8,714 nucleotides of DNA from contig CAMDCQ010000092.1 of NCBI GenBank assembly GCA_945890595.1, positions 1 to 8,714 of the forward strand, read 5' to 3'. The translations under genes and the position numbers were made by a program. Shown here in pieces: positions 1 through 6,769 of this stretch (the stretch's first letter is position 1; every line of letters starts with the position of its first letter). The DNA comes from Chitinophaga pinensis. Lineage in GTDB: Bacteria; Bacteroidota; Bacteroidia; NS11-12g; UBA9320. The notes beneath the pieces were generated by a model. That model ran no database searches and was not told where the DNA came from. It was given only the letters and a program-made list of their open reading frames with translations.

Positions 1-1
1 C

Positions 2-1507
2 GCTTTGCTTATTGTGGATGCTGCTCAAGGTATTCAAGCACAAACAATATCTAACCTTTACTTGGCACTGGATCACGAACTTACTATTATCCCAATTCTG
101 AATAAGATGGATTTACCTGGTGCTATGCCGGAAGAGGTAAAGGATCAGATAGAAGAACTGATATTGTGTGATAGAAGTGATATAATACCCGCAAGTGGAA
201 AAACAGGTTTAGGTGTAGACGATATCCTAACTGCAATTTTAGATCGAATTCCACCGCCAAAAGGAGATCCTAAGGCGCCACTTAAAGCCCTTATTTTTGA
301 TTCTGTTTTCAACCCTTTTAGAGGAATCATTGCGTACTATCGAATTATGGATGGCGAGCTAAATAAGCGTGATCATATTAAGTTTATGAACACGGGTCAT
401 TCTTATTATGCAGAAGAAATTGGAGTACTTAAACTGAACCAAGAGATTCGTCAGACCGTAAAAACGGGAGATGTGGGTTATATTATTTGCAGTATTAAGG
501 AAGCCAAAGAAGTAAAAGTTGGTGATACAATTACCATTACCAATAATCCGACTGAAGTTGCTATTGATGGTTTTGAAGATGTAAAACCGATGGTTTTTGC
601 GGGGATTTACCCAGTAGATACCGAAGATTTTGAAGAACTCAGAGATTCCATGGGAAAGTTGCAATTGAATGATGCAAGTTTGGTTTTTGAGCCAGAAAGT
701 TCTGCAGCTCTTGGTTTTGGATTTCGTTGTGGATTTTTGGGAATGCTTCACATGGAGATTATTCAAGAGAGATTAGAGCGTGAGTTTGGAATGACCGTAA
801 TAACTACGGTGCCCAACGTGAGTTATCACGCGTATCTCAAAAGAGATAGTGAGACCATAGTTATCGTTAACAATCCTTCAGATTTACCAGATCCCAACTA
901 TTTAGATAGAATCGAAGAACCCTATATCAGTGCTCAAATAATTACAGCGGGCGACTATGTGGGAGCTATAATGTCTTTGTGTATAGAAAAACGAGGTATT
1001 CTAAAAAATCAAGTATACTTAACAAGCAATAGGGTTGAGTTGTCGTTTGAAATGCCAATGGCGGAAGTAGTTTTTGACTTTTACGACAAGCTAAAAAGCA
1101 TTAGCCGAGGATATGCAAGTTTTGATTACCACCCTATAGATTATAGAATGTCACACTTAGTAAAGCTAGATATACTTTTAAATGCAAAAGTAGTGGATGC
1201 TCTTAGTGCGGTAATACACAGAGATAAAGCGTACTACTTTGGTAAGCGTATATGCGAAAAACTAAGAGATTTGATTCCTCGTCACCAATTTGAAATTCCT
1301 ATTCAGGCGGCGATTGGTGCAAAAGTTATTTCCAGAGAAAATATTCGAGCAATGCGTAAGGATGTAACGGCTAAATGTTATGGTGGCGATATCTCTAGAA
1401 AGCGAAAACTACTCGAAAAACAAAAGAAGGGTAAGAAAAGAATGCGTCAAGTGGGCAATGTTGAAATTCCACAAAGTGCATTTATGGCTGTATTGCAGAT
1501 AGATTAA
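2..1507 (+). CDS. lepA: Elongation factor 4 (LepA) GTPase, N-terminus cut off by window edge
   Basis: Ribosome-associated translational GTPase, a paralogue of EF-G, acting in the cytoplasm in ribosome back-translocation or ribosome maturation and initiation. The first complete codon is at base 2 and about 501 residues are visible. LepA is usually about 600 residues, so about 95 are missing, including the P-loop, switch I and the DTPG motif. Reading begins just after DTPG (ALLIVDAAQGIQAQT). The base-specificity motif NKMD is at fragment residues 34-37 and the G5 motif is SGK (65-67) rather than the commoner SAK. Domain II follows, then the domain III signature FGFRCGFLGMLHME near residue 240. 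The LepA-specific C-terminal domain ends the protein (about 450-500), with AKCYGGDISRK, the basic stretch KQKKGKKRMRQ and GNVEIPQSAF. Alignment with E. coli LepA from memory is collinear with no frameshift. The gene converges on the amidase gene with a 24-base gap. Identification is secure. Confidence 0.97.
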   Translation, partial: ALLIVDAAQGIQAQTISNLYLALDHELTIIPILNKMDLPGAMPEEVKDQIEELILCDRSDIIPASGKTGLGVDDILTAILDRIPPPKGDPKAPLKALIFDSVFNPFRGIIAYYRIMDGELNKRDHIKFMNTGHSYYAEEIGVLKLNQEIRQTVKTGDVGYIICSIKEAKEVKVGDTITITNNPTEVAIDGFEDVKPMVFAGIYPVDTEDFEELRDSMGKLQLNDASLVFEPESSAALGFGFRCGFLGMLHMEIIQERLEREFGMTVITTVPNVSYHAYLKRDSETIVIVNNPSDLPDPNYLDRIEEPYISAQIITAGDYVGAIMSLCIEKRGILKNQVYLTSNRVELSFEMPMAEVVFDFYDKLKSISRGYASFDYHPIDYRMSHLVKLDILLNAKVVDALSAVIHRDKAYYFGKRICEKLRDLIPRHQFEIPIQAAIGAKVISRENIRAMRKDVTAKCYGGDISRKRKLLEKQKKGKKRMRQVGNVEIPQSAFMAVLQID

Positions 1508-1531
1508 TTCTTTCTGCTTTAAAGGAAGAGG

Positions 1532-2800
1532 CTAAGATCCGTACTTGGCAAGCACGCCTTGGGTCAACCAATTTCCTACTGCTTGCCGATTATTTACATC
1601 TAGGAGTCTCTTTTGATCAAAGTCGTTGGTAATATTTCCAAGTTCAATATACACTACGGGAGGTTTCGTTTCTCTTAGTGTATGTAAGTCACGGCTTTTT
1701 ACAACGCCTTTATACCCTCTGCCTGGCTGATGCTCGTCGTATTTTGCTTTGATAGTACGGTACAACTCAATGGCGAGGTCTTTGCCGGTTTCACTACCTG
1801 GGTAGTAATAGAAAAATATATCAACTTTTTGATCTACGTATCTGCTGTCAATATGGATTTCAATACAGCGTTGTATGGTAGCTCCTTCTTTTTTGTGCTT
1901 ATCATAAAGTTCATTAATTTTAGCAGAACGCTGCGTAAGTCGCCTAGATTGGTTTGACGGAATATCTTGATTATACCAAACTGTTTCGTCCCTGTCGGCA
2001 TCCAAAAATTCTTCATCACGTATACCATCTTCATCTCGAGTAATGATATAAACCGTTGCGCCATGTTGCAGTAGGTTGCGTGCAAATCGTAAGGTAATGT
2101 CGTATGCGTATTCATCTTCACAAATTTCATGACCATCTTTATGGCCTACTGCTCCTGGGTCAAGACCACCGTGTCCGCTTATAAGATAATATACTTGGCC
2201 GTCTAATCGCTTGGTATAGATGGGTGTGTTTTGGTATTTAGGACCAAAAATCGGAAAAATCTCGGTGCGCAGGGCTTTAGTTGTTTGTTGTTCAGTCTTT
2301 TCTTTATGATTTGTTAAATCCGGATCTGTATTATATTCAGTGCTTGGATTAGTGGCTACTTTTACGATTCCTGAGGATGTTTTGAGCGAATTAGGACAGT
2401 ACAAAATATGAATGGGAACCCAAAGAGACTTGTCAACTCGGTAATCATATTCACGAAGTCCGCTTTCACTTAATTCTTCATTGAATTGCTGTATTGCTGA
2501 TGCTAAATTATAGTCATTAATCTTGATGGTGGTTCTAATACTAGAGTTATTATACTCATATACTTTTATAGGTAATTTGTAGGTCTTTGCAAGTTGTAGT
2601 TGATCAGATCGTTTTAATTTATTGATGTCCAAAAACGTATCTACGTTGAATTTGTATTCGGCTAAATTATATCTATTCAGTAATACTGAAATACCATCGC
2701 CTTGCTTTGCTCGTACCTTAAGGTATTCTTGAGCATCACAAATACCGGCAATTAAAACGAGTGTGAGACTTATTATTTGTTTTTTATACCGACCAACCAT
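1532..2800 (-). CDS. Secreted zinc N-acetylmuramoyl-L-alanine amidase (Amidase_3 type) with N-terminal LysM-like region
   Basis: Predicted cell-wall hydrolase that cuts the amide bond between N-acetylmuramic acid and L-alanine in peptidoglycan, acting in the periplasm. The protein has 422 residues. Residues 1-23 are a signal peptide: basic MVGRYKK, a hydrophobic core, then cleavage near CDA/QEY. Cys21 does not sit in a proper lipobox, so signal peptidase I is favoured. Residues about 25-80 resemble the degenerate LysM-like region of Bacteroidota amidases (QGDGISVLLNRYNL, then LPIKVY). Residues 140-195 are a polar linker. The catalytic domain (about 200-420) has likely zinc ligands His210 (SGHGGLDPGA), Glu230 (DEYAYD) and His316 (EIHIDS), and the catalytic Glu386 (YIELGN). 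The ATG start overlaps the end of pcm by 17 bases and has an AGGA four bases upstream, suggesting translational coupling with pcm. All catalytic positions are intact. The exact role (cell division, turnover or recycling) cannot be told from sequence. Confidence 0.9.
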   Translation of the reverse strand: MVGRYKKQIISLTLVLIAGICDAQEYLKVRAKQGDGISVLLNRYNLAEYKFNVDTFLDINKLKRSDQLQLAKTYKLPIKVYEYNNSSIRTTIKINDYNLASAIQQFNEELSESGLREYDYRVDKSLWVPIHILYCPNSLKTSSGIVKVATNPSTEYNTDPDLTNHKEKTEQQTTKALRTEIFPIFGPKYQNTPIYTKRLDGQVYYLISGHGGLDPGAVGHKDGHEICEDEYAYDITLRFARNLLQHGATVYIITRDEDGIRDEEFLDADRDETVWYNQDIPSNQSRRLTQRSAKINELYDKHKKEGATIQRCIEIHIDSRYVDQKVDIFFYYYPGSETGKDLAIELYRTIKAKYDEHQPGRGYKGVVKSRDLHTLRETKPPVVYIELGNITNDFDQKRLLDVNNRQAVGNWLTQGVLAKYGS

Positions 2801-3437
2801 TTATTCCTGTAAGTGGCACAAAGCTAAAGTTGCCATGACTACTTTGTTGGTACTCATTATCACCAGTTCGGGTAACTAGTAGCATTTTTTGGACATCTAA
2901 GTTCCCAATAGGTGCCACCAGCTTTCCGTTAATTTTGAGTTGTTGAGTCAGATTTTCTAAGAGTTTAGGCGCTGCAGCGGTGAGAATTATTTTGTCAAAA
3001 GGAGCAAGACTTGGTAATCCTAACGAACCGTCACCGTAATGAGTATGTATTTGGAGTCCAAGCTTGCCGAATAATTCATTTGCTTTATTGTATAAAACCC
3101 CAACCGTTTCTATCGTAAAAACTTCGGCGCCAAGTACTTTAAGAATTGCGGCTTGATAGCCAGATCCAGTACCTATTTCAAGAACTCGATCTCCAGGCTT
3201 GATTTCCAATAATTGAGTTTGAAGTGCTACTGTATACGGTTGAGAAATAGTTTGCCCATTATCAATAGGAAAGGCAATGTTTTCGTAGGCTTTGTCTATA
3301 AAGTCTTTTGGAAAGAAAAAATGACGAGGAACAAGGTCCACCGCTCGAAGTACATTTTGAGCAGTTATGCCCATTTTTCTTAGCTCATTAACGAGCAGAG
3401 AACGTTGACCTTTTAATTTGTATGAGTCGGTGAGCAA
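2784..3437 (-). CDS. pcm: Protein-L-isoaspartate O-methyltransferase
   Basis: Cytoplasmic protein-repair enzyme that transfers a methyl group from S-adenosylmethionine to isoaspartyl residues formed by ageing of Asn and Asp. From the TTG at 3437 it has 217 residues, the normal size (E. coli Pcm has 208). Visible motifs are PRHFF (37-41), the substrate/active-site segment GQTISQPYTVA (61-71, with the conserved Ser65), the SAM-binding motif VLEIGTGSGYQ (85-95) and the C-terminal FVPLTG (206-211). No ATG exists before residue 22, which is already inside the conserved N-terminal helix, so a non-ATG start is needed. The TTG at 3437 gives LTDSYKLKGQR, which matches family N-termini; a TTG at 3488 would add 17 residues with no homology support. 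The gene is first in a unit with the amidase and diverges from the oxidoreductase gene. Function is secure; the start is less so. Confidence 0.93.
   Translation of the reverse strand: MLTDSYKLKGQRSLLVNELRKMGITAQNVLRAVDLVPRHFFFPKDFIDKAYENIAFPIDNGQTISQPYTVALQTQLLEIKPGDRVLEIGTGSGYQAAILKVLGAEVFTIETVGVLYNKANELFGKLGLQIHTHYGDGSLGLPSLAPFDKIILTAAAPKLLENLTQQLKINGKLVAPIGNLDVQKMLLVTRTGDNEYQQSSHGNFSFVPLTGINGWSV
2805..2808 (-). promoter_or_regulatory. Shine-Dalgarno-like AGGA of the amidase gene, inside pcm
   Basis: On the minus strand AGGA lies four bases before the amidase ATG, within the last codons of pcm. It is the clearest ribosome binding site in the window and supports the ATG at 2800 and the 17-base overlap. 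Confidence 0.5.
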
Positions 3438-3485
3438 GTGTTTAGTTTTTAATACGCCACAAATATCATTGTTTTTTGCGCACAA

Positions 3486-3516
3486 CAAATTACACCTTAT
3501 TTCGTACTCGAAACAA
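3486..3516 (-). promoter_or_regulatory. Candidate pcm promoter of Bacteroidota type
   Basis: On the minus strand a TTG (3514-3516) is followed after 21 bases by TAATTTG (3486-3492). This resembles the known Bacteroidota pattern of TTG near -33 and TAnnTTTG near -7, but the second box is one base short, so the match is imperfect. If real, transcription would start near 3480, downstream of the TTG at 3488, which would favour the TTG at 3437 as the pcm start. The 3438-3525 region must also hold any promoter of the plus-strand trio; I see no clear match in that direction. Confidence 0.25.
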
Positions 3517-3525
3517 GATAAAATA

Positions 3526-4461
3526 GTGCGTACAGGAATTATAGGAACTGGTAATCTGTCACCAAAGGTGTTACAGAATCTGAATGCAAATGATACTTTA
3601 GAGATTATAGGCGGCTATGATATTTATGGAATTCAGGATATCGAAGTTTTTGATTCTTTAACGGATTTGCTTGTTCTGGTAGATGCGGTTATTATATTGG
3701 ATATCCTATCAAGCACGTATGATGTAATAGCACAAGTAGTGAAATATGGTAAACATGTATACGTAGAAAATTTAAGTCTTTGTTCTAAAAGTGATGTTAG
3801 AAAATTGGATTTTTACGCATATGAGGCTGGTGCTGTAATTCAAGTAGGATTAAAGCAGCGTTTTTATAATTTTTACCAAGATTTAGAAAAGTATACTGTT
3901 ACGCCTCGTATTCTTGAAAGTAGTCGTTATGTGAAGTTTAATAAGAAATCTACGCAACTTAGTGTCATAGATGATCTGATGTTGCATGATATAGATGTTG
4001 CACTCAAGTTATGCAATGGAGATGTCAAGTCTATATATTCAACAGCTGTTGGGGTTTATCATAAAGATCCAGATGTGGTAAATACGCGTATTGAATTTTA
4101 TAATGGATGTGTAGCAAACTTATCTGCAAGCAAGATTTCAAATAAAGAAGTACATCAAACGAAGTTTTTTCAAAACAACACATATTGTTCCATTGATTTC
4201 ATTAAACAAACACTAAATGTGCAAAGTAATTCGGGTGATGATGAAGGAAGTGGAGAAGAATGGGGCGTTAAAACAACCTACAGTCAAATAAAGGATAGTG
4301 ATGGTTATGTAGCAATGCTCCAAAAAGAAATAATGTCCTTTTACCAATCTATTACAAATAATGTAGAGTGCATATCAGGTATTTCACAATATTTGCAACT
4401 CCAGTCAGTGACGGATAAAATTAAAGAACAATTAGAACGAAATTTTACAACCAACGCTTAG
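3526..4461 (+). CDS. Gfo/Idh/MocA-family oxidoreductase, divergent, with altered EKP motif
   Basis: NAD(P)-dependent sugar dehydrogenase fold, cytoplasmic. The chosen GTG start at 3526 gives MRTGIIGTGNLS, placing the Rossmann strand at the very N-terminus as usual. The frame is open upstream to 3418 but offers only a TTG there and no homology. From GTG it has 311 residues, about normal. The dinucleotide loop GTGNLS is at residues 7-12. The C-terminal domain fits a Bacteroidota subgroup I recall: SVIDDLMLHDIDVAL (146-160, with the conserved His154-Asp155), RIEFYNGCVANLSASKIS (188-205), then KFFQ. Oddly, the EKP motif that carries the catalytic/cofactor lysine reads E81-N82-L83, and the segment between the first two Rossmann strands looks short (32-42). 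It may therefore be catalytically changed or a non-enzymatic binder. The last seven residues (RNFTTNA) may be an extension caused by a lost stop at 4438. It is the first gene of a three-gene unit, and its substrate is unknown. Confidence 0.85.
   Translation: MRTGIIGTGNLSPKVLQNLNANDTLEIIGGYDIYGIQDIEVFDSLTDLLVLVDAVIILDILSSTYDVIAQVVKYGKHVYVENLSLCSKSDVRKLDFYAYEAGAVIQVGLKQRFYNFYQDLEKYTVTPRILESSRYVKFNKKSTQLSVIDDLMLHDIDVALKLCNGDVKSIYSTAVGVYHKDPDVVNTRIEFYNGCVANLSASKISNKEVHQTKFFQNNTYCSIDFIKQTLNVQSNSGDDEGSGEEWGVKTTYSQIKDSDGYVAMLQKEIMSFYQSITNNVECISGISQYLQLQSVTDKIKEQLERNFTTNA
4437..4440 (+). other. ACGA at the oxidoreductase/lipoprotein junction, possible mutated ATGA overlap
   Basis: In the lipoprotein frame ACG (4437-4439) sits where the Met of a natural signal peptide is expected. 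In the oxidoreductase frame CGA (4438-4440) encodes Arg305. A T at 4438 would turn both into ATG and TGA, the commonest four-base stop/start overlap. The reading of both frames is direct; the ancestral ATGA is inferred. Confidence 0.55.
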
Positions 4462-5354
4462 TTACAGGTTTACTTTTAGTAAGCCTAAATTCGTTGATGC
4501 TTCTTTTTTCAGGATGTGATAAAGAAGAGCAAATTCCTTCGTACATCTATATATCTGAGTTTGAGTTAGACACAGAGAATACAAACTTTGGCAGTAATTC
4601 GCATGACTTTGTTGATGCTTGGGTTTATGCAAATAATAAATTAATTGGTGTTTTTGAACTACCTGCAACTATACCTATTCTTGAAAGTGGCTCCAAGCAA
4701 CTTACGATAATTGCCGGAATCCGAAAAAATGGACTTTACTATGAACGTGAGGCATATCCTTTTGTAAAACCCTATGATATCCAGCATAATTTCATTCCTG
4801 CAAAAGTGGATACTATTAAGCCGGTGGTAGTGTATAGAGAAACTATAAAAATGCCATGGATTGAAGATTTTGAAGATAATACCTTAAGTTTTCAAAGGTC
4901 AGGTAATATTACCAATTATGATACTATGGACATTACATCAAATGCCGCAGAAGTATTCGAATACAATGGTACCACGAGTAAGTACAGTGGGCGAGTTGCC
5001 ATGCCAAATGGTTTACGAATTTTTGAAAATAGTTCTGTTGAATCATTTAAACTTCCACGCAGTGGACAGGAGATATACTTAGAGATAAATTTTAAGTGTA
5101 ATACAGAATTTGTAACAGGTATCTATCCATTAACAGGAAGTGTAGTTACCAGTGTGCCTATTGTTAATCTTTTTAGTACAGTGGATGAAAATGGCATTAT
5201 GCAATGGAAAAAAGCATATATAAGTCTCAAGGAGGATGTAAATAATCCGGAGTATGCAGGTGCTGAGTTCAAAGCATTTATTCGTGCCCAAACCAATACA
5301 AGCTCAGGAACGCCACTTATTTATATTGATAATGTAAAATTGGTTCATTATTGA
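4437..5354 (+). CDS. Lipoprotein of unknown function, non-canonical start, coupled to sugar transferase
   Basis: The protein has 305 residues if translation starts at the ACG at 4437, giving MKFYNQRLVTGLLLVSLNSL and then lipobox LFSGC with lipidated Cys27. The next canonical starts (TTG 4494, ATG 4497) lie inside this signal peptide and would leave only six or seven residues before the Cys and no basic residue, so they are unlikely. An ATT at 4431 is a further near-cognate choice. After the Cys comes a soluble domain with DAWVYANNKLIGVFELPA (about 60-80) and a segment ending YPFVKPYD, both recalled from uncharacterised Bacteroidota lipoproteins. A short linker leads to a C-terminal half (about 145-305) that looks like a beta-sandwich and ends IYIDNVKLVHY; a carbohydrate-binding fold is only a guess. 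Its stop overlaps the transferase start as TTGA, and its 5' end overlaps the oxidoreductase gene by 25 bases. Likely periplasmic or outer-membrane anchored; molecular function unknown. Confidence 0.82.
   Translation, partial: TKFYNQRLVTGLLLVSLNSLMLLFSGCDKEEQIPSYIYISEFELDTENTNFGSNSHDFVDAWVYANNKLIGVFELPATIPILESGSKQLTIIAGIRKNGLYYEREAYPFVKPYDIQHNFIPAKVDTIKPVVVYRETIKMPWIEDFEDNTLSFQRSGNITNYDTMDITSNAAEVFEYNGTTSKYSGRVAMPNGLRIFENSSVESFKLPRSGQEIYLEINFKCNTEFVTGIYPLTGSVVTSVPIVNLFSTVDENGIMQWKKAYISLKEDVNNPEYAGAEFKAFIRAQTNTSSGTPLIYIDNVKLVHY
5351..5354 (+). other. TTGA stop/start overlap between lipoprotein and sugar transferase
   Basis: The lipoprotein TGA (5352-5354) overlaps the transferase TTG (5351-5353) by three bases in a four-base TTGA. 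This is typical of termination-reinitiation coupling and implies that the two products are made together. Confidence 0.75.
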
Positions 5355-6763
5355 ATAAGACTAAACTCATAGTAAAATACGGTCTACTTGACTTTCTTTC
5401 TGCCATGTGCGCTTGGGGATTTTTCTTTGTGTATCGTAAATGTTTTGTTAACGGGGATTTTAATACATACTACCTTCAATTTGTATGGAATGACAGTAAA
5501 CTTTATTTAGGCATGTTGTCTATTCCATTGTTTTGGATTGGATTGTATAGCTTAATTGGCTTGTATCGAAACGTATATCGCAAGAGTAGGTTAACCGAAT
5601 TCTTTCAAATTCTTACGGTAAGCATAATTGGGGTTTTAATCCTCTTTTTTGTGCTCATATTAGATGACGAGGTATCACAATACCTCAGTTTTTATACGAG
5701 TATTTCGGTTCTCTTTCTATTGCATTTTGTGCCTACGTCAATACTTCGAATTGCACTCTCGTCTATCATTGCTAACAAAATAAAGAATCGCATTATTGGC
5801 TTTAGAACATTGTTAATCGGAGCTGGCCCAAAGGCTTTACAGATATACCAGGAATTGTCAGGTGCAAAAAAATCTGAAGGTCACTTTTTTCAAGGTTTTA
5901 TAAACGTAAACGGCGAAAACGGAGCGGTATCGGGTATACCACAGCTAGGCAGTAAAAAAGATATTGAATCTATTATCAAACAACATCAAATAGATGAGGT
6001 GATAATCGCCACAGAAGAGTATCAAAAAGGGGATATAGCGAGCATAGTTTCACTCTTAGATGGTGAATCTGTTGTTATAAAGATTATTCCAGATATGTAT
6101 CAGCATTTAGCGGGTATGGTAAAAATGGGTAATGTATTTGGTGCAGTTCTTATCGAAATAGAAACGAATGTGCTACCCCCTTGGCAAAAGTTTTTAAAAC
6201 GCACTTTCGACATAGTGACCTCCATTTTGGTTCTGACACTTGGACTTCCTTTTTATGTTCTTATTGCACTACTCGTCAAAATGGGCTCAAAAGGCCCTAT
6301 TTTTTATACCCAAGAGAGAATAGGACTTGGCGGTAAACCTTTTTATATTATCAAGTTTAGAAGTATGAAGGTGGACGCAGAAGCAGCTGGCCCACAACTT
6401 AGCAAAGAAGAAGATCCTCGTATAACGACCATGGGCAAGTATTTGCGTAAAACGAGACTTGATGAGTTTCCTCAGTTTTGGAACGTCCTGGTGGGCGATA
6501 TGAGCGTAGTGGGTAATAGACCTGAGCGTCAGTTTTTTATAGATCAAATCATGCAGAAGGCGCCACATTACAAAAGACTACAAAAAATAAAACCAGGCAT
6601 TACCTCATGGGGCCAAGTAAAATACGGTTATGCCGAAAATGTAGATGAAATGGTTGAGCGTTTACAATACGATTTGCTGTATCTCGAAAATATTTCGATA
6701 ATGCTAGATCTTAAAATATTGATTTACACGGTAATCATCATGCTGCAAGGCAGAGGAAAGTAG
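5351..6763 (+). CDS. Polyprenyl-phosphate sugar-1-phosphate transferase (WcaJ/WbaP-like exopolysaccharide initiating enzyme)
   Basis: Inner-membrane enzyme expected to transfer a sugar-1-phosphate from a nucleotide sugar to undecaprenyl phosphate, the first step of a lipid-linked polysaccharide. The 470 residues are about normal. The N-terminal part has four likely membrane spans (about 11-29, 50-72, 84-104, 111-139), then a Rossmann-like domain with LLIGAGP (154-160), as in the CoA-binding-like part of this family. The catalytic bacterial sugar transferase domain runs from about 280: KRTFDIVTS (283-291), a membrane hairpin broken at Pro300, KPFYIIKFRSM (329-339), KTRLDEFPQFWN (367-378) with the Asp371-Glu372 dyad, GDMSVVGNRPE (382-392) and KPGITSWGQV (414-423). 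The start is TTG, inside the TTGA overlap; the first ATG (Met19) would remove most of the first span. The sugar cannot be read from sequence. The gene ends six bases from the convergent surface-protein gene. Confidence 0.93.
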   Translation: MNKTKLIVKYGLLDFLSAMCAWGFFFVYRKCFVNGDFNTYYLQFVWNDSKLYLGMLSIPLFWIGLYSLIGLYRNVYRKSRLTEFFQILTVSIIGVLILFFVLILDDEVSQYLSFYTSISVLFLLHFVPTSILRIALSSIIANKIKNRIIGFRTLLIGAGPKALQIYQELSGAKKSEGHFFQGFINVNGENGAVSGIPQLGSKKDIESIIKQHQIDEVIIATEEYQKGDIASIVSLLDGESVVIKIIPDMYQHLAGMVKMGNVFGAVLIEIETNVLPPWQKFLKRTFDIVTSILVLTLGLPFYVLIALLVKMGSKGPIFYTQERIGLGGKPFYIIKFRSMKVDAEAAGPQLSKEEDPRITTMGKYLRKTRLDEFPQFWNVLVGDMSVVGNRPERQFFIDQIMQKAPHYKRLQKIKPGITSWGQVKYGYAENVDEMVERLQYDLLYLENISIMLDLKILIYTVIIMLQGRGK

Positions 6764-6769
6764 CCCTCG

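Noticed and set aside
359..766. Minus-strand open frame inside lepA
   Set aside because: It is a shadow of the lepA coding frame, with no recognisable family and no upstream signals.
1509..1529. Possible hairpin between the convergent lepA and amidase genes
   Set aside because: TCTTTC can pair with GGAAGA, but the stem is six pairs with one wobble, a nine-base loop and no T-run after it in either direction.
1834..2136. Second minus-strand open frame within the amidase gene
   Set aside because: It lies wholly inside the well-supported amidase frame and shows no domain of its own.
3418..3525. Upstream extension of the oxidoreductase reading frame
   Set aside because: Only a TTG is available, it would overlap pcm on the other strand, and the family's first Rossmann strand starts right at the GTG at 3526.
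4494..4499. TTG/ATG pair as the lipoprotein start
   Set aside because: It would leave only six or seven residues before the lipobox Cys, without a basic residue, while a full signal peptide is encoded directly upstream.
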